Assembly (NCBI RefSeq): GCF_003570995.1
Contig: NZ_QXIY01000033.1
Coordinates: forward strand, 1-64,000
From: Candidatus Cryosericum septentrionale
GTDB taxonomy: Bacteria > Caldisericota > Caldisericia > Cryosericales > Cryosericaceae
Length of the DNA: 64,000 bases
Direction: 5' to 3'
A model generated the notes under the pieces. It had not been told where the DNA came from, ran no database searches, and saw only the letters and a list, made by a program, of their open reading frames with translations. Of the stretch, positions 33,460-42,187 are shown one piece after another (position 1 is the stretch's first letter; the number at the start of each line of letters is the position of its first letter). The position numbers and the translations under genes were made by a program.

Positions 33460-33488
33460 TTGACACCGCAAGCCATCATGCGTAGCAT
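33460..33488 (+). promoter_or_regulatory. Sigma-A-type promoter of the PRC/MgtE-N/CBS and Nramp-like operon
   Basis: Consensus TTGACA (33460-33465) and TAGCAT (33483-33488) with 17-nt spacing, 38 bp before ATG 33527. Confidence 0.5.
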
Positions 33489-33526
33489 ACAGGCGCTGTG
33501 CTATTCTCTCGCCCCAGGAGGCGCGA

Positions 33527-34750
33527 ATGTTCTACCTCAGTAACATTCTTGGCATGCGCGTTCTGGATCGAAAGCAAGCCGTAGTCGGCTCGATAGCTGA
33601 CCTTGAAGTGGCGACTGGCGAGAAGTTCCCGGTCGTCGTGGCTGTTCTCGTCAAGACGCAGCGCGGCTTGACGCGCGTGGCGTGGCATAACGTGCGCGGC
33701 CTGGGCATCACAGAGTGTACTCTCAAACTCGCTGATGCCGAACTTCAGCCCAACTTCAAGCTGGAAGACACCTCCATGCTGTTGCTCAACCATGTGTTGG
33801 ACAAACAGATTGTCGACATCCACGGTGCGAAGGTCGTGCGTGTGAACGATATCGAGCTGGCGGAAAGTCACGGGCAGCTACGTGTCATAGCGGCCGATGC
33901 CGGGTTCCGGAGCTTCATGCGCAGAGCTGGATTCGCGTGGCTCATCCACATTATCGAACGGCGACGCCATCACAAGATTGGCGAGAACTCGATTCCGTGG
34001 AGCTTTGTAGAGCCCCTCGGGCGTGATGTTCGCAGCGTGCAGGTGAGGGCGACGTGGAAAGAGCTCTCGAAACTGCACCCTTCGGATTTGGCGGACATCG
34101 CGGACGACCTGGATTTTAATGAGCGCGACGCTCTGTTCAAAGCGCTGAACGACGAGCAGGCAGCCGATACGCTGGCCGAACTGGAGGACGACAAAGTCAA
34201 GGTCAGTATCTTGGAACGGCTCGGTGTGGCCCGTGCGGCCGACATTCTGGAAGAGATGGACCCAGATGACGCTGCGGATATCCTGCAGGACACGCGGGCT
34301 GAAACGCAGGAGGCGATGCTTCAGGAAATGGATCCGGAAGAACGTGAGGACGTTCGTGAGCTGCTGGCCTATGACGAGGATACAGCCGGTGGCCTCATGA
34401 CCAACGACTATCTCGAGATCAGACAGGAGATGTCGGCCGAGCAGGTCATCGAGGTTCTCCGTCGGGAGGCTCCAGACACGGAGACCATCTACTACCTGTA
34501 TGTAACTGATGATGACGGGCATCTGGTGGGGATCTTGTCGCTGCGGGCGCTGATTGTCGCGCAGCCCGGCACCGCCGTAGCCGACATCATGCAGAAACGC
34601 ACCGTTTCCGTGTTCGTGGACGATCCGAAGGGCAAAGTGGCGGAGATCATCGACAAGTACAGCTACCTTGCGCTGCCGGTTGTTGACCACGAGGGCGTCC
34701 TGCAGGGTATTGTCACGGTCGATGACGTCCTCGACCAGGCCATGGACTAG
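33527..34750 (+). CDS. Soluble PRC-barrel / MgtE-N / CBS-pair protein
   Basis: 407 aa, no membrane segment. Residues 1-80 and 88-135 form two PRC-barrel units (LGMRVLDRKQAVVGSIADL; DKQIVDIHGAKVVRVNDIEL). Residues about 175-280 are the helical MgtE N domain (LHPSDLADIADDLDFNER, then LEEMDPDDAADILQD), and 285-405 a CBS pair (GGLMTNDYLE, VTDDDGHLVGILSLRALI, VVDHEGVLQGIVTVDDVLD). In MgtE these N and CBS domains bind Mg2+ and gate the channel, but here the channel domain is missing and an Nramp-like transporter starts 9 bp downstream. I infer an Mg2+ sensor acting on that transporter. Confidence 0.85.
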   Translation: MFYLSNILGMRVLDRKQAVVGSIADLEVATGEKFPVVVAVLVKTQRGLTRVAWHNVRGLGITECTLKLADAELQPNFKLEDTSMLLLNHVLDKQIVDIHGAKVVRVNDIELAESHGQLRVIAADAGFRSFMRRAGFAWLIHIIERRRHHKIGENSIPWSFVEPLGRDVRSVQVRATWKELSKLHPSDLADIADDLDFNERDALFKALNDEQAADTLAELEDDKVKVSILERLGVARAADILEEMDPDDAADILQDTRAETQEAMLQEMDPEEREDVRELLAYDEDTAGGLMTNDYLEIRQEMSAEQVIEVLRREAPDTETIYYLYVTDDDGHLVGILSLRALIVAQPGTAVADIMQKRTVSVFVDDPKGKVAEIIDKYSYLALPVVDHEGVLQGIVTVDDVLDQAMD

Positions 34751-34759
34751 CCTGGCGCC

Positions 34760-36037
34760 ATGGCACGAATCTGGGAACGCGTCAGGGGCAAGTTCCAGCG
34801 TTTTGCGCTGACACTGCCCATCATGCTCGCCGTTCTTGGACCCGGCATCATTACGGGCAACGTCGACAACGATGCAGGGGGCATTACCACCTACAGTGTC
34901 ATCGGGGCCAGGTTCGGGTACTCCATGTTGTGGATGCTCCTGCTGATTACGTTTACGTTGGCCATGATCCAGGAGATGTGCGCCCGCATGGGCGTGGTCA
35001 CGGGCAAGGGACTGGCAGACCTGATCCGCGAACGGTTTGGCATTCGCGTGACCATGGTGGTCATGCTGCTGCTGGTGTTTACCAACCTGACCAATACCAT
35101 GGGAGAATTTGCCGGCGTAGCGGGAGCCAGCTCGATCCTGGGCCTGAACCGTTTCCTCGTCATTCCTGTCGTTGCATTTTTCGTCTGGCTTCTGGTCGTC
35201 AAGGGTTCATATCGTGCTGTGGAGAAGGTTTTGCTCGTGTTCTGTGTCCTGTACCTGACCTATGTCATCAGTGCTTTCATGGCACATCCCAACTGGGGAG
35301 TTGTTGCCAAGTCCGTTGTCGTTCCGACGTTTCAGATGAACCCCGAGTTCATCTCGCTGTTCATCGCGACGATAGGAACCACGATTGCGCCCTGGATGCA
35401 GTTCTACCAGCAGTCTTCGGTCGCGGAGAAGGCGATCGATCTGAAGCAGTATCGCTATGAGGTTCTGGACACCTATATTGGCAGTTTCCTCACCAACTTC
35501 GTCTCCTTTTTCATCATCGTCGCGTGCGCAAGTACTCTGTTTGTGGCGGGCGTCCGGGTCAATACAGCGGCAGAAGCGGCAGGCGCGCTGGCACCACTCG
35601 CGGGAAAATACGCGTCGATTCTCTTTGCCATCGGCTTGATCAACGCCTCGATCATGGCTGCTGGGGTCCTTCCTCTCTCGACGGCGTATTCCGTGGCAGA
35701 AGCATTTGGCTGGGAGTCGGGGGTCGGAAAGTCATTCCGCGAGGCCCCTCTCTTCTATAGTCTATATACGGCTCTTATCGTGCTGGGTGCGGGAACGATC
35801 ATGTTCGTACCGGAGAGCAAGCTCATCGGCATCATGCTGTTTTCGCAGGCGGCGAATGGGGTCCTGCTTCCTCTGATACTTATCCTCATGCTGAAACTGA
35901 TCAATGACAAGTCATTGATGGGTGAGTACGTCAACAGTCGGGGCAAGAACATCGCGGTATGGGCGCAGGCGATCGTCATGATCATCCTGGCGACGACGCT
36001 GACGGTCCAGACCGTGCTCCAGATGGTGAGGAACTAG
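34760..36037 (+). CDS. Nramp-related transporter with altered metal site (possible Mg2+ transporter)
   Basis: 425 aa with the Nramp fold pattern, LGPGIITGN in helix 1. The canonical DPGN reads DAGG (NVDNDAGG), and the helix 6 Met-Pro-His reads IAPWMQFYQQ, replacing the soft Met ligand with Ala. Loss of that Met is described for Nramp-related Mg2+ transporters (NRMT), which pass hydrated Mg2+ rather than Mn2+. The preceding gene encodes a free-standing MgtE-type Mg2+ sensor, which supports magnesium as substrate. Substrate remains inference. Confidence 0.75.
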   Translation: MARIWERVRGKFQRFALTLPIMLAVLGPGIITGNVDNDAGGITTYSVIGARFGYSMLWMLLLITFTLAMIQEMCARMGVVTGKGLADLIRERFGIRVTMVVMLLLVFTNLTNTMGEFAGVAGASSILGLNRFLVIPVVAFFVWLLVVKGSYRAVEKVLLVFCVLYLTYVISAFMAHPNWGVVAKSVVVPTFQMNPEFISLFIATIGTTIAPWMQFYQQSSVAEKAIDLKQYRYEVLDTYIGSFLTNFVSFFIIVACASTLFVAGVRVNTAAEAAGALAPLAGKYASILFAIGLINASIMAAGVLPLSTAYSVAEAFGWESGVGKSFREAPLFYSLYTALIVLGAGTIMFVPESKLIGIMLFSQAANGVLLPLILILMLKLINDKSLMGEYVNSRGKNIAVWAQAIVMIILATTLTVQTVLQMVRN

Positions 36038-36109
36038 GTTCTTGACTCTACAACAACGAGAGTAGACTGTAGCCATCGGATAATTCGGTTAGCGAAAGGA
36101 AGAGACTGA

Positions 36110-37432
36110 GTGAACATTCGAAAGCGGCTACCGGCTTTTGAGTCCAAAGACTACCGGCTCTGGTTTGCCGGCCAGAGTGTATCTCTTGTCGGTACGTGGC
36201 TCCAGAACACAGGGCAGTCCTGGCTGGTTCTCAAACTGACAAACTCACCCCTCAAGCTCGGGGTGCTGACCAGCATCCAGTTTCTCCCGTCTCTGATCCT
36301 CTCGGTGTTCATTGGACCGATCATCGATCGTTTTCCAAAGCGCTCGATCCTGTTGTTCACGCAGATCATGTATGCGCTGGCCGCCGCCGCTCTGGCTGCC
36401 GTGACGTTTGGGGGTCATGCGCAGTACTGGCAGGTGCTGGTTATTGCCGCCGTCACAGGCCTCATCAGTGCTATCGACTGGCCGACCAGACAGGCGTTTG
36501 TGGGTGAACAGGTGAACGACAGGTCTGCCGTCGTCAATGCTGTTGCCCTCAACAGCACGATGTTCAACATCGCCCGTGTTATCGGTCCTGGTATCGGCGG
36601 GGTCCTGATCGCCATCGTGGGCATTCCTTGGACATTTGCCCTGAACTCGGTCAGCTTCATAGCCGTCATCATCAGCCTGCTCCTGATGAAAGCAGGCCGC
36701 AAGCCGACCAAGAGCAAGATGGGGAGCTATGCCCAGGAAGTCCGCGAGGGCACGCAGTACATTGCCCAGAATCAAGTCATCATAAGCCTCTTGGCGATAG
36801 CAGGCATCATCAGCCTGTTCCTGCTCAATTTCAACATCACCATTCCCAGCTTTGCCCAGCTGACTCTTGGCCTACAGGCAGATGGCTACGGGGGACTGAT
36901 GTCGGCAATGGGAGTAGGCGCACTCGCCGCCGGGGTACTCATGTCTCTCGGTGGAGCACGCCTGGAACCGACTCCTGCCTACATTTATGGTTCGGGGTTC
37001 ATCCTGGCGGTTGCGATGATCCTCGTCGGAATACAGCGGAATTTTTACTTGACCGGCTTGCTGCTGGTCTTCTGTGGATTCGGCATGGCGGCTTTGTCGA
37101 CGATGTGCAACACGGCGCTCCAGATGCAGTCACCCGACAACATGCGCGCCCGTGTCATGGCTGCCTACAACCTCGTCTTCGTGGGTTCGACCCCCATCGG
37201 CGCGCTCTATGCGGGCAAGATCTCGGATGCCCTCGGTGCCAATATGGGCTTCTTCGTCAGTGGGGTCATTGGTGTCGTATTCCTGGGGGTGATGCTGGTC
37301 TTCGTTACCCCCCGCGCCTTCCGGGGCCTGCGAACATTCGCCGTGGCTGACTCATCCGCCGGAGGCGGTTCTCAGACGGTCGGTTCCTCCGATGGGCTGG
37401 ACGCCCGAGCGGCTGGAGTGGACAAAGACTGA
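36110..37432 (+). CDS. MFS transporter (EntS/MFS_3-like exporter)
   Basis: 440 aa, twelve predicted helices. The start ESKDYRLWFAGQSVSLVGTW and the A-loop motif GPIIDRFPKRSILL are typical of the MFS_3 group that includes the enterobactin exporter EntS. GTG 36110 follows AAGGAAGAG. The cargo is unknown and no siderophore genes are present. Its 3' end overlaps the convergent histidine kinase gene by 61 bp, so the two transcripts are antisense at their tails. Confidence 0.85.
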   Translation: MNIRKRLPAFESKDYRLWFAGQSVSLVGTWLQNTGQSWLVLKLTNSPLKLGVLTSIQFLPSLILSVFIGPIIDRFPKRSILLFTQIMYALAAAALAAVTFGGHAQYWQVLVIAAVTGLISAIDWPTRQAFVGEQVNDRSAVVNAVALNSTMFNIARVIGPGIGGVLIAIVGIPWTFALNSVSFIAVIISLLLMKAGRKPTKSKMGSYAQEVREGTQYIAQNQVIISLLAIAGIISLFLLNFNITIPSFAQLTLGLQADGYGGLMSAMGVGALAAGVLMSLGGARLEPTPAYIYGSGFILAVAMILVGIQRNFYLTGLLLVFCGFGMAALSTMCNTALQMQSPDNMRARVMAAYNLVFVGSTPIGALYAGKISDALGANMGFFVSGVIGVVFLGVMLVFVTPRAFRGLRTFAVADSSAGGGSQTVGSSDGLDARAAGVDKD

Positions 37433-39648
37433 CGCACACGTGTGGCCAGTTCCTGAAGCGTGTAAGGTTTCGGGATGAAGGCCACGAATCCCGTACTGGC
37501 GAAAGGAGTGTCAGTCGCATCGTAGCCGGACATCAGGATTGCGGCCACCGACGGATTGATCTCACGAAGCTTCTCGAACAAGTCCTTGCCATTCATGTGC
37601 GGCATCATCATGTCGACCAGGACAAGGTCGATAGACCGCCATGAATCCTTGTAGATAGCGAGCGCGTTCACTGGATCGGCGGTGTCGGTGACGTGATATC
37701 CGAGACCCGAGAGGACCTTGACGGCAACACTGCGGACAACATCTTCGTCATCCACGATGAGCACCGATTCTCCCCGCACTGACCGAGGCATCGACCCGGA
37801 GACGGGTGTCTGGCGAGCCCTTCCCTGTGCTTCGGCACGGGAGACAGCCGGAAGGTACAGTGTGAACGTCGTTCCCTGGTTTGGCACTGAAGCCACGGTG
37901 ATGATTCCCTTGTGGTCGTGCACGACGCGCCAGACGATGGACAGTCCCAACCCGGTTCCTTCAGGCCGCGTCGTGAAGAACGGTTCGAACAGGTGGTCCC
38001 TGGCCTCAGGTGATAGACCGCAACCAGTATCTGACACCCTGATCTGTACGTAGCTGCCGTCTGGGAGAACAGGAACGCCGTGGCTGACGCAGAAGGATTC
38101 GTCGATGATGACGTTGCAGGCGTCGACCGTGAGTGTGCCGTCGTGGTGTCCCATAGCATCGCGGGCATTGATGACCAGGTTCAGGATGACCTCTTCCAAC
38201 TGCGTCCGGTCACCGAGAACGTATGCCAAATCTGGAGAGATGCTTTGTACTAGGGCAGTGCGTTTGTCAAAGCCCGGCATGGTGATCGAGAGCGTATCCG
38301 CCAGGACCTCGCCGATATCGACGTCGGCGATTGTCGGTGTGCCGTTGCGCGAGAAGGACAGCAATCGGTGCGTTAGTTCAGCGGCACGCCTCGCGGCGCG
38401 TTCAATGGTGTCCAGTCCCTGGTAGAGTTCAGTCCCTTGCATTGCGTCGACCCTGAGCAGCGACGCATGCCCCATGATCCCACCCATGATATTGTTGAAG
38501 TCGTGTGCGATTCCCCCTGCGAGTCTGCCGACGGCTTCCATCTTCTGTGACTGCAAGAGCTCTTTTTCCAGCTGCCGAGTTCGTTCCTCTGTGAGTCGCT
38601 GTTCTGTGACATCCCGGAAGATTCCTTGGACAATTGAAGCCCCGGCAGATGGTATGGACTGCAGGGAAGCCTCACAGATGACCTGTCGGCCGTCATGGGT
38701 GACGAAGGCCCAGTCAAACCGCTGTGCCTGTCCGGCAAGGGCCTGGTCTTCGAACGTGCGCATGGCGTCGGCAGATGGACGGCCGTCGGGCTGCATGGTG
38801 GGACTGATATTCGGGATGATCTTTCCTGTCAACTGTTTGGTTGTGGTGCCAAGCACTCGCCCTGCGGCGGTGTTTGCCTGTGTAATGACGTAGTCGCTGA
38901 CGATCAGAATGGGATCGGGAGCTTCATCGAACAGAGCGTGATACTGCTGGTACGCCGTGCGAACGGTCTGTTCGGCTTTGAGCTGGTCCCGCAGGTCACG
39001 TGCGACGATGAGCACCCGTTTGCTTGGAGCCTGCAGGTTCGACATCATGACTTCGACAGGGATGAGGGCTCTGTCAAATGTGACAAACTGCCACAGCGTT
39101 GACGTAAGGCTTCGGTCCAGCAGAGACGTCAGGGTTTTCGACACATCTGCCTGTCCGACGAACATGATGGACCCCAGTGTGGCGCCGAGCAGGTCAGACT
39201 CTTTTCGAGCAAGAAGCGAACACAGTGCTCTGTTGACGGCCTCGATGCGCAGCTGTCCGTCAGCGCTGTCCACAAGCAGGGCCGGTTCCGGGACTGCTGC
39301 AAACAGCTGCTGATAGTAGGCGGCCCGGTCACGGGCGGCGCGTGCCGCGCGTTCACGTGAAGTAAGCAGGTAGATGACGAGCAGGACGGTGGCGATACCC
39401 CCGAGGACCAGCATTGTCGTTCCCAACCGATCGCTGCCGGCGTAGATGTTGGCGGCAACCACCAGCTGGGGAGGTGGCACGACCGGAGTGGTGGCATCGA
39501 CCCGGGATATCGGTATGAGAAGCAGGACTGCGACGACAGCAAGCCCGACTGCGCGACGCATGGCGTACTGCGCTGCGAATGCTCCCCGGTACCCAGAACG
39601 ACCAGTATTCACCGAGGTTACCATCCCCACTCTACCCACTGTCAGCAT
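37372..39648 (-). CDS. Hybrid sensor histidine kinase (PAS-PAS-HisKA-HATPase-REC)
   Basis: 758 aa. A signal/transmembrane helix (residues about 33-50) and a second helix (78-97) bracket a short external loop. Two PAS domains follow (about 110-230 and 240-355), then the HisKA phospho-acceptor GRLAGGIAHDFNN, an HATPase with N-box LNLVINARDAM and G boxes VSDTGCGL and EGTGLGLSIV, and a receiver domain with VLIVDDED, the acceptor Asp in LVLVDMMMPHMNG and the conserved Lys in IPKPY. No separate response regulator adjoins. The start is uncertain: ATG 39648, 39624 or 39561 are all in frame with weak ribosome sites. Confidence 0.88.
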   Translation of the reverse strand: MLTVGRVGMVTSVNTGRSGYRGAFAAQYAMRRAVGLAVVAVLLLIPISRVDATTPVVPPPQLVVAANIYAGSDRLGTTMLVLGGIATVLLVIYLLTSRERAARAARDRAAYYQQLFAAVPEPALLVDSADGQLRIEAVNRALCSLLARKESDLLGATLGSIMFVGQADVSKTLTSLLDRSLTSTLWQFVTFDRALIPVEVMMSNLQAPSKRVLIVARDLRDQLKAEQTVRTAYQQYHALFDEAPDPILIVSDYVITQANTAAGRVLGTTTKQLTGKIIPNISPTMQPDGRPSADAMRTFEDQALAGQAQRFDWAFVTHDGRQVICEASLQSIPSAGASIVQGIFRDVTEQRLTEERTRQLEKELLQSQKMEAVGRLAGGIAHDFNNIMGGIMGHASLLRVDAMQGTELYQGLDTIERAARRAAELTHRLLSFSRNGTPTIADVDIGEVLADTLSITMPGFDKRTALVQSISPDLAYVLGDRTQLEEVILNLVINARDAMGHHDGTLTVDACNVIIDESFCVSHGVPVLPDGSYVQIRVSDTGCGLSPEARDHLFEPFFTTRPEGTGLGLSIVWRVVHDHKGIITVASVPNQGTTFTLYLPAVSRAEAQGRARQTPVSGSMPRSVRGESVLIVDDEDVVRSVAVKVLSGLGYHVTDTADPVNALAIYKDSWRSIDLVLVDMMMPHMNGKDLFEKLREINPSVAAILMSGYDATDTPFASTGFVAFIPKPYTLQELATRVRQSLSTPAARASSPSEEPTV

Positions 39649-39834
39649 ATATTTATAATATCCCGTAAACTTCCTCTGTAAAGCTCAAATCTGGCGTGCG
39701 CGGCTATCCTGCGGCGCGTTGAGGGGCTCAGTCTGAGGAGGAAAGTTCTGACAAGTGGGGATATGGAACAAGTAGAGAGGCTCGGCCGTCTAAAATATGC
39801 GTGTATACTGTATTTGTGTTGGAGGTATTGTGAA

Positions 39835-41322
39835 ATGGTACATAAGCTCAGGGTCTTGTCTCGAAAAGCGTTGTGTGGTGTCGTAACACTGATACTCTTG
39901 TGTGCACCGGTGCCGGCTGCACACGCCCGAAGCACAATGGTTGTCCTTACGACGGGCAGTGCACGGGCGGTTGTAGACGGTCGCACGGTAACCATGCTCG
40001 TTCCCCCGATGATTGACCAGGCTTCTCAACAGACACTCGTCCCGATCGGGTTTGTTGCGAGGCAGTTCGGTTTTGGTGTGTCGGCAGTGCCCCAGAGCCT
40101 GGCCATCACGCTTTCAAGCGTCGAGCACACGATACGTGTGAGTCCAGGCAGTCTCGAGGTTCTCTTAGACGGTTACGTCGTCGGACTCTCCGTGACCCCG
40201 CGAGGGTTGATCGGTGAAGTGCTGGTCGCTGCTGCTGATGTGCAGCTACTGCTCTCTGTGCAGTATTCGCGCAGTTCGGTCGACCGCGAGTCGGTGTTCA
40301 CGAAGGTTACCCCGGATCCAGTTGTGGTGGGACCTGTCGATTTTGGCGCCGTCACTTTTGAGACTCGTCGCGAACAGGTGTTCATGCAGACAGTGGACTT
40401 TAATATCATCCGTATCGACATGACGGGCAAGGGAATCCACGTTCTGAGCTGCCAGTCCATGGGTGGTCTGGGAACCGCTCGCTTCCCATCTACGTACGTG
40501 AGCAGTCTGAAACCGCTTGTACTCATGAACGCGACACCTTTCAATATGACGAGCTATATCATGAGTGGATCGGTTCAGGACCAGGGCACGCCTGTTTACT
40601 ACTCGGGAACGTATGTCTCGACGATTGGTATTGACACAGACAATACCCCCTTTTATGTCGAAGGCACAGCTCACGTGGTCGTACGGCTGGACACGGGCAA
40701 GGAGTTTTCCGTAGCTCGCATCAACCAGCCCCCGGCCGCACCGTCGTCACAATCGCTTTCTCTGTACTCCAACTACTTCAGGGGCGGCCTGTCCGTCGGG
40801 GCGACCGAGGTGCTTGCGGTGCTTCAGCAAGGGAAGGTTGTCCGACTCATGTCCGGCAAGTACTTCACGCCGCGGACGCTGGCTGCGGGACAGATAGCAC
40901 TGTATGCACGGAATCCTGCCGTCGCTGCGGCTTTGCGAATGTCGCCCGGAGCAGACCTGCGCTCCTACGTGGGTACGCGTGATTGTACTGGTTCTACGTT
41001 TGTGCAGTGTGGACCCGTCGTCGTGCTCGGAGGCAAGCCATATGTCGACTATCGGAAGTACAAGGACATTAGTCGCACCGCCAAGCTTGGTTCCCGTGCA
41101 TTCATCGGCATGGACGACCAGAAGCATCTATATTTCATCGTGACGCCGGCAAAGGTGCGCCTGCAGTTCGGCGACGTCAGCCTGGCGCTGTCCCGGCTCG
41201 GACTCTTCACAAACGTGGTGACGCTCGACGGCGGAAGTTCGACGACCCTGTACTACAAGGGGCAGTATATCATAAAGGGAACTCGAGCATTGACCAACGT
41301 GCTGTGCGTCCCATCAATGTAG
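39835..41322 (+). CDS. Secreted phosphodiester-glycosidase (NAGPA) domain protein with Cu-amine-oxidase-N-like module
   Basis: 495 aa; ATG 39835 is 10 nt after GGAGG. The signal peptide ends near AAHARS. Residues about 35-140 resemble the Cu_amine_oxidN1 module (LVPIGFVARQFGFGVSAV), shared with the propeller protein at 2.2-3.7 kb. The C-terminal 300 residues follow the NAGPA fold, with the end motif VTLDGGSSTTLYYKG that carries the catalytic Asp-Gly-Gly. NAGPA enzymes remove GlcNAc phosphodiesters or process exopolysaccharide and wall polymers. Envelope polymer processing is therefore likely; the substrate is unknown. Confidence 0.75.
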   Translation: MVHKLRVLSRKALCGVVTLILLCAPVPAAHARSTMVVLTTGSARAVVDGRTVTMLVPPMIDQASQQTLVPIGFVARQFGFGVSAVPQSLAITLSSVEHTIRVSPGSLEVLLDGYVVGLSVTPRGLIGEVLVAAADVQLLLSVQYSRSSVDRESVFTKVTPDPVVVGPVDFGAVTFETRREQVFMQTVDFNIIRIDMTGKGIHVLSCQSMGGLGTARFPSTYVSSLKPLVLMNATPFNMTSYIMSGSVQDQGTPVYYSGTYVSTIGIDTDNTPFYVEGTAHVVVRLDTGKEFSVARINQPPAAPSSQSLSLYSNYFRGGLSVGATEVLAVLQQGKVVRLMSGKYFTPRTLAAGQIALYARNPAVAAALRMSPGADLRSYVGTRDCTGSTFVQCGPVVVLGGKPYVDYRKYKDISRTAKLGSRAFIGMDDQKHLYFIVTPAKVRLQFGDVSLALSRLGLFTNVVTLDGGSSTTLYYKGQYIIKGTRALTNVLCVPSM

Positions 41323-41407
41323 CAACTAAAGTTCGAGCTGTGGTTTGAAGGGTAACTAACCGCCTTCTTTGATGAACCGAAGGGGGTTGTGACGCAGGGG
41401 CATTGGT

Positions 41408-41560
41408 ATGGCTCTGATGTTCGACGAGATGGCCAACCTCTGGATGAGAAGGGCCTCGCTCGGGTGGCTGGCCGTGGAGAAGGATGCACGCAGTTTCTCT
41501 GAACGCGCTGGGATGAGCGTGATGCATAGGTACGCTGCTCTGTGCAAGTCGTTGCCGTGA
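41408..41560 (+). other. Gene-poor interval with a doubtful 50-codon ORF
   Basis: Bases 41323-41665 hold no confident gene. The best candidate is a 50-codon frame from ATG 41408 (MALMFDEMANLWMRRASLGW...) with an amphipathic look but no good ribosome binding site and no recognised family. Confidence 0.2.
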
Positions 41561-41582
41561 GCGAGACCGTATTCCCTTGCTT

Positions 41583-41612
41583 TTGACCAATTTGGACTAC
41601 GATAGTATCGTA
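41583..41612 (+). promoter_or_regulatory. Promoter overlapped by a 15-bp palindromic operator
   Basis: TTGACC (41583-41588), 17 nt, then TATCGT (41606-41611). A perfect palindrome TACGATA-G-TATCGTA (41598-41612) covers the -10 box, the standard position for a repressor that blocks RNA polymerase. It lies 54 bp before the small membrane protein start. Confidence 0.5.
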
Positions 41613-41665
41613 TTCCTGACAGATTGGTCAACTCGCAATGCTTGTTGACTGTGGAGGAACCAGAA

Positions 41666-41947
41666 ATGGGTGAACACAAGAACAAGGCCGGTTCGCCGGT
41701 ACGAAATGGTCGGCACGGTTCGGAGCCGCGCACACGACAGACTTGGTCGACGATGGACAATGCTGCCAAGCGTCTGTTTATGGCCGTGCTGGTCGTGATG
41801 GCAGGAGCTCTTCTGTCCATGGTACCCGGGGCAAGGATTCCAGGGTACGTTGTGAGCGCCATCGGTTTCGTGTCGTACGTCCTCCTCCGTCTCATACCCG
41901 CGTGGTGGACTCGGCGTTCTTCGAGGCATGTGCCGGGAGCGCAGTAA
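41666..41947 (+). CDS. Small two-helix membrane protein
   Basis: 93 aa; ATG 41666 is behind TGTGGAGG. A polar, basic N-terminus of about 38 residues precedes two hydrophobic helices (LFMAVLVVMAGALLSMV and YVVSAIGFVSYVLLRLIP) and a basic tail (WWTRRSSRH), suggesting both ends in the cytoplasm. No family recognised. The palindrome over its promoter suggests tight regulation. Confidence 0.55.
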   Translation: MGEHKNKAGSPVRNGRHGSEPRTRQTWSTMDNAAKRLFMAVLVVMAGALLSMVPGARIPGYVVSAIGFVSYVLLRLIPAWWTRRSSRHVPGAQ

Positions 41948-42187
41948 AGAATCCCAACTCAATCATGAATTGTATAGTGCCTTGTCGCAATGCTCAGTCT
42001 TTCCAGAGAAGGCGACACTGCTATTGGAGACATGAGGCGGAGCTTCCCATGGTCAGCCCCGCAGGCGTCTCCGTAGCAGTAGGGAATGCAGGCAGAACAA
42101 TGCAAGTTGCCGCTCGATTCGTGGTGCCATCGAACGAAGGCCTCGGTGTCCTGGTTGCAGTTGAGCCGTTTGTGAAGGGAGAATGCG

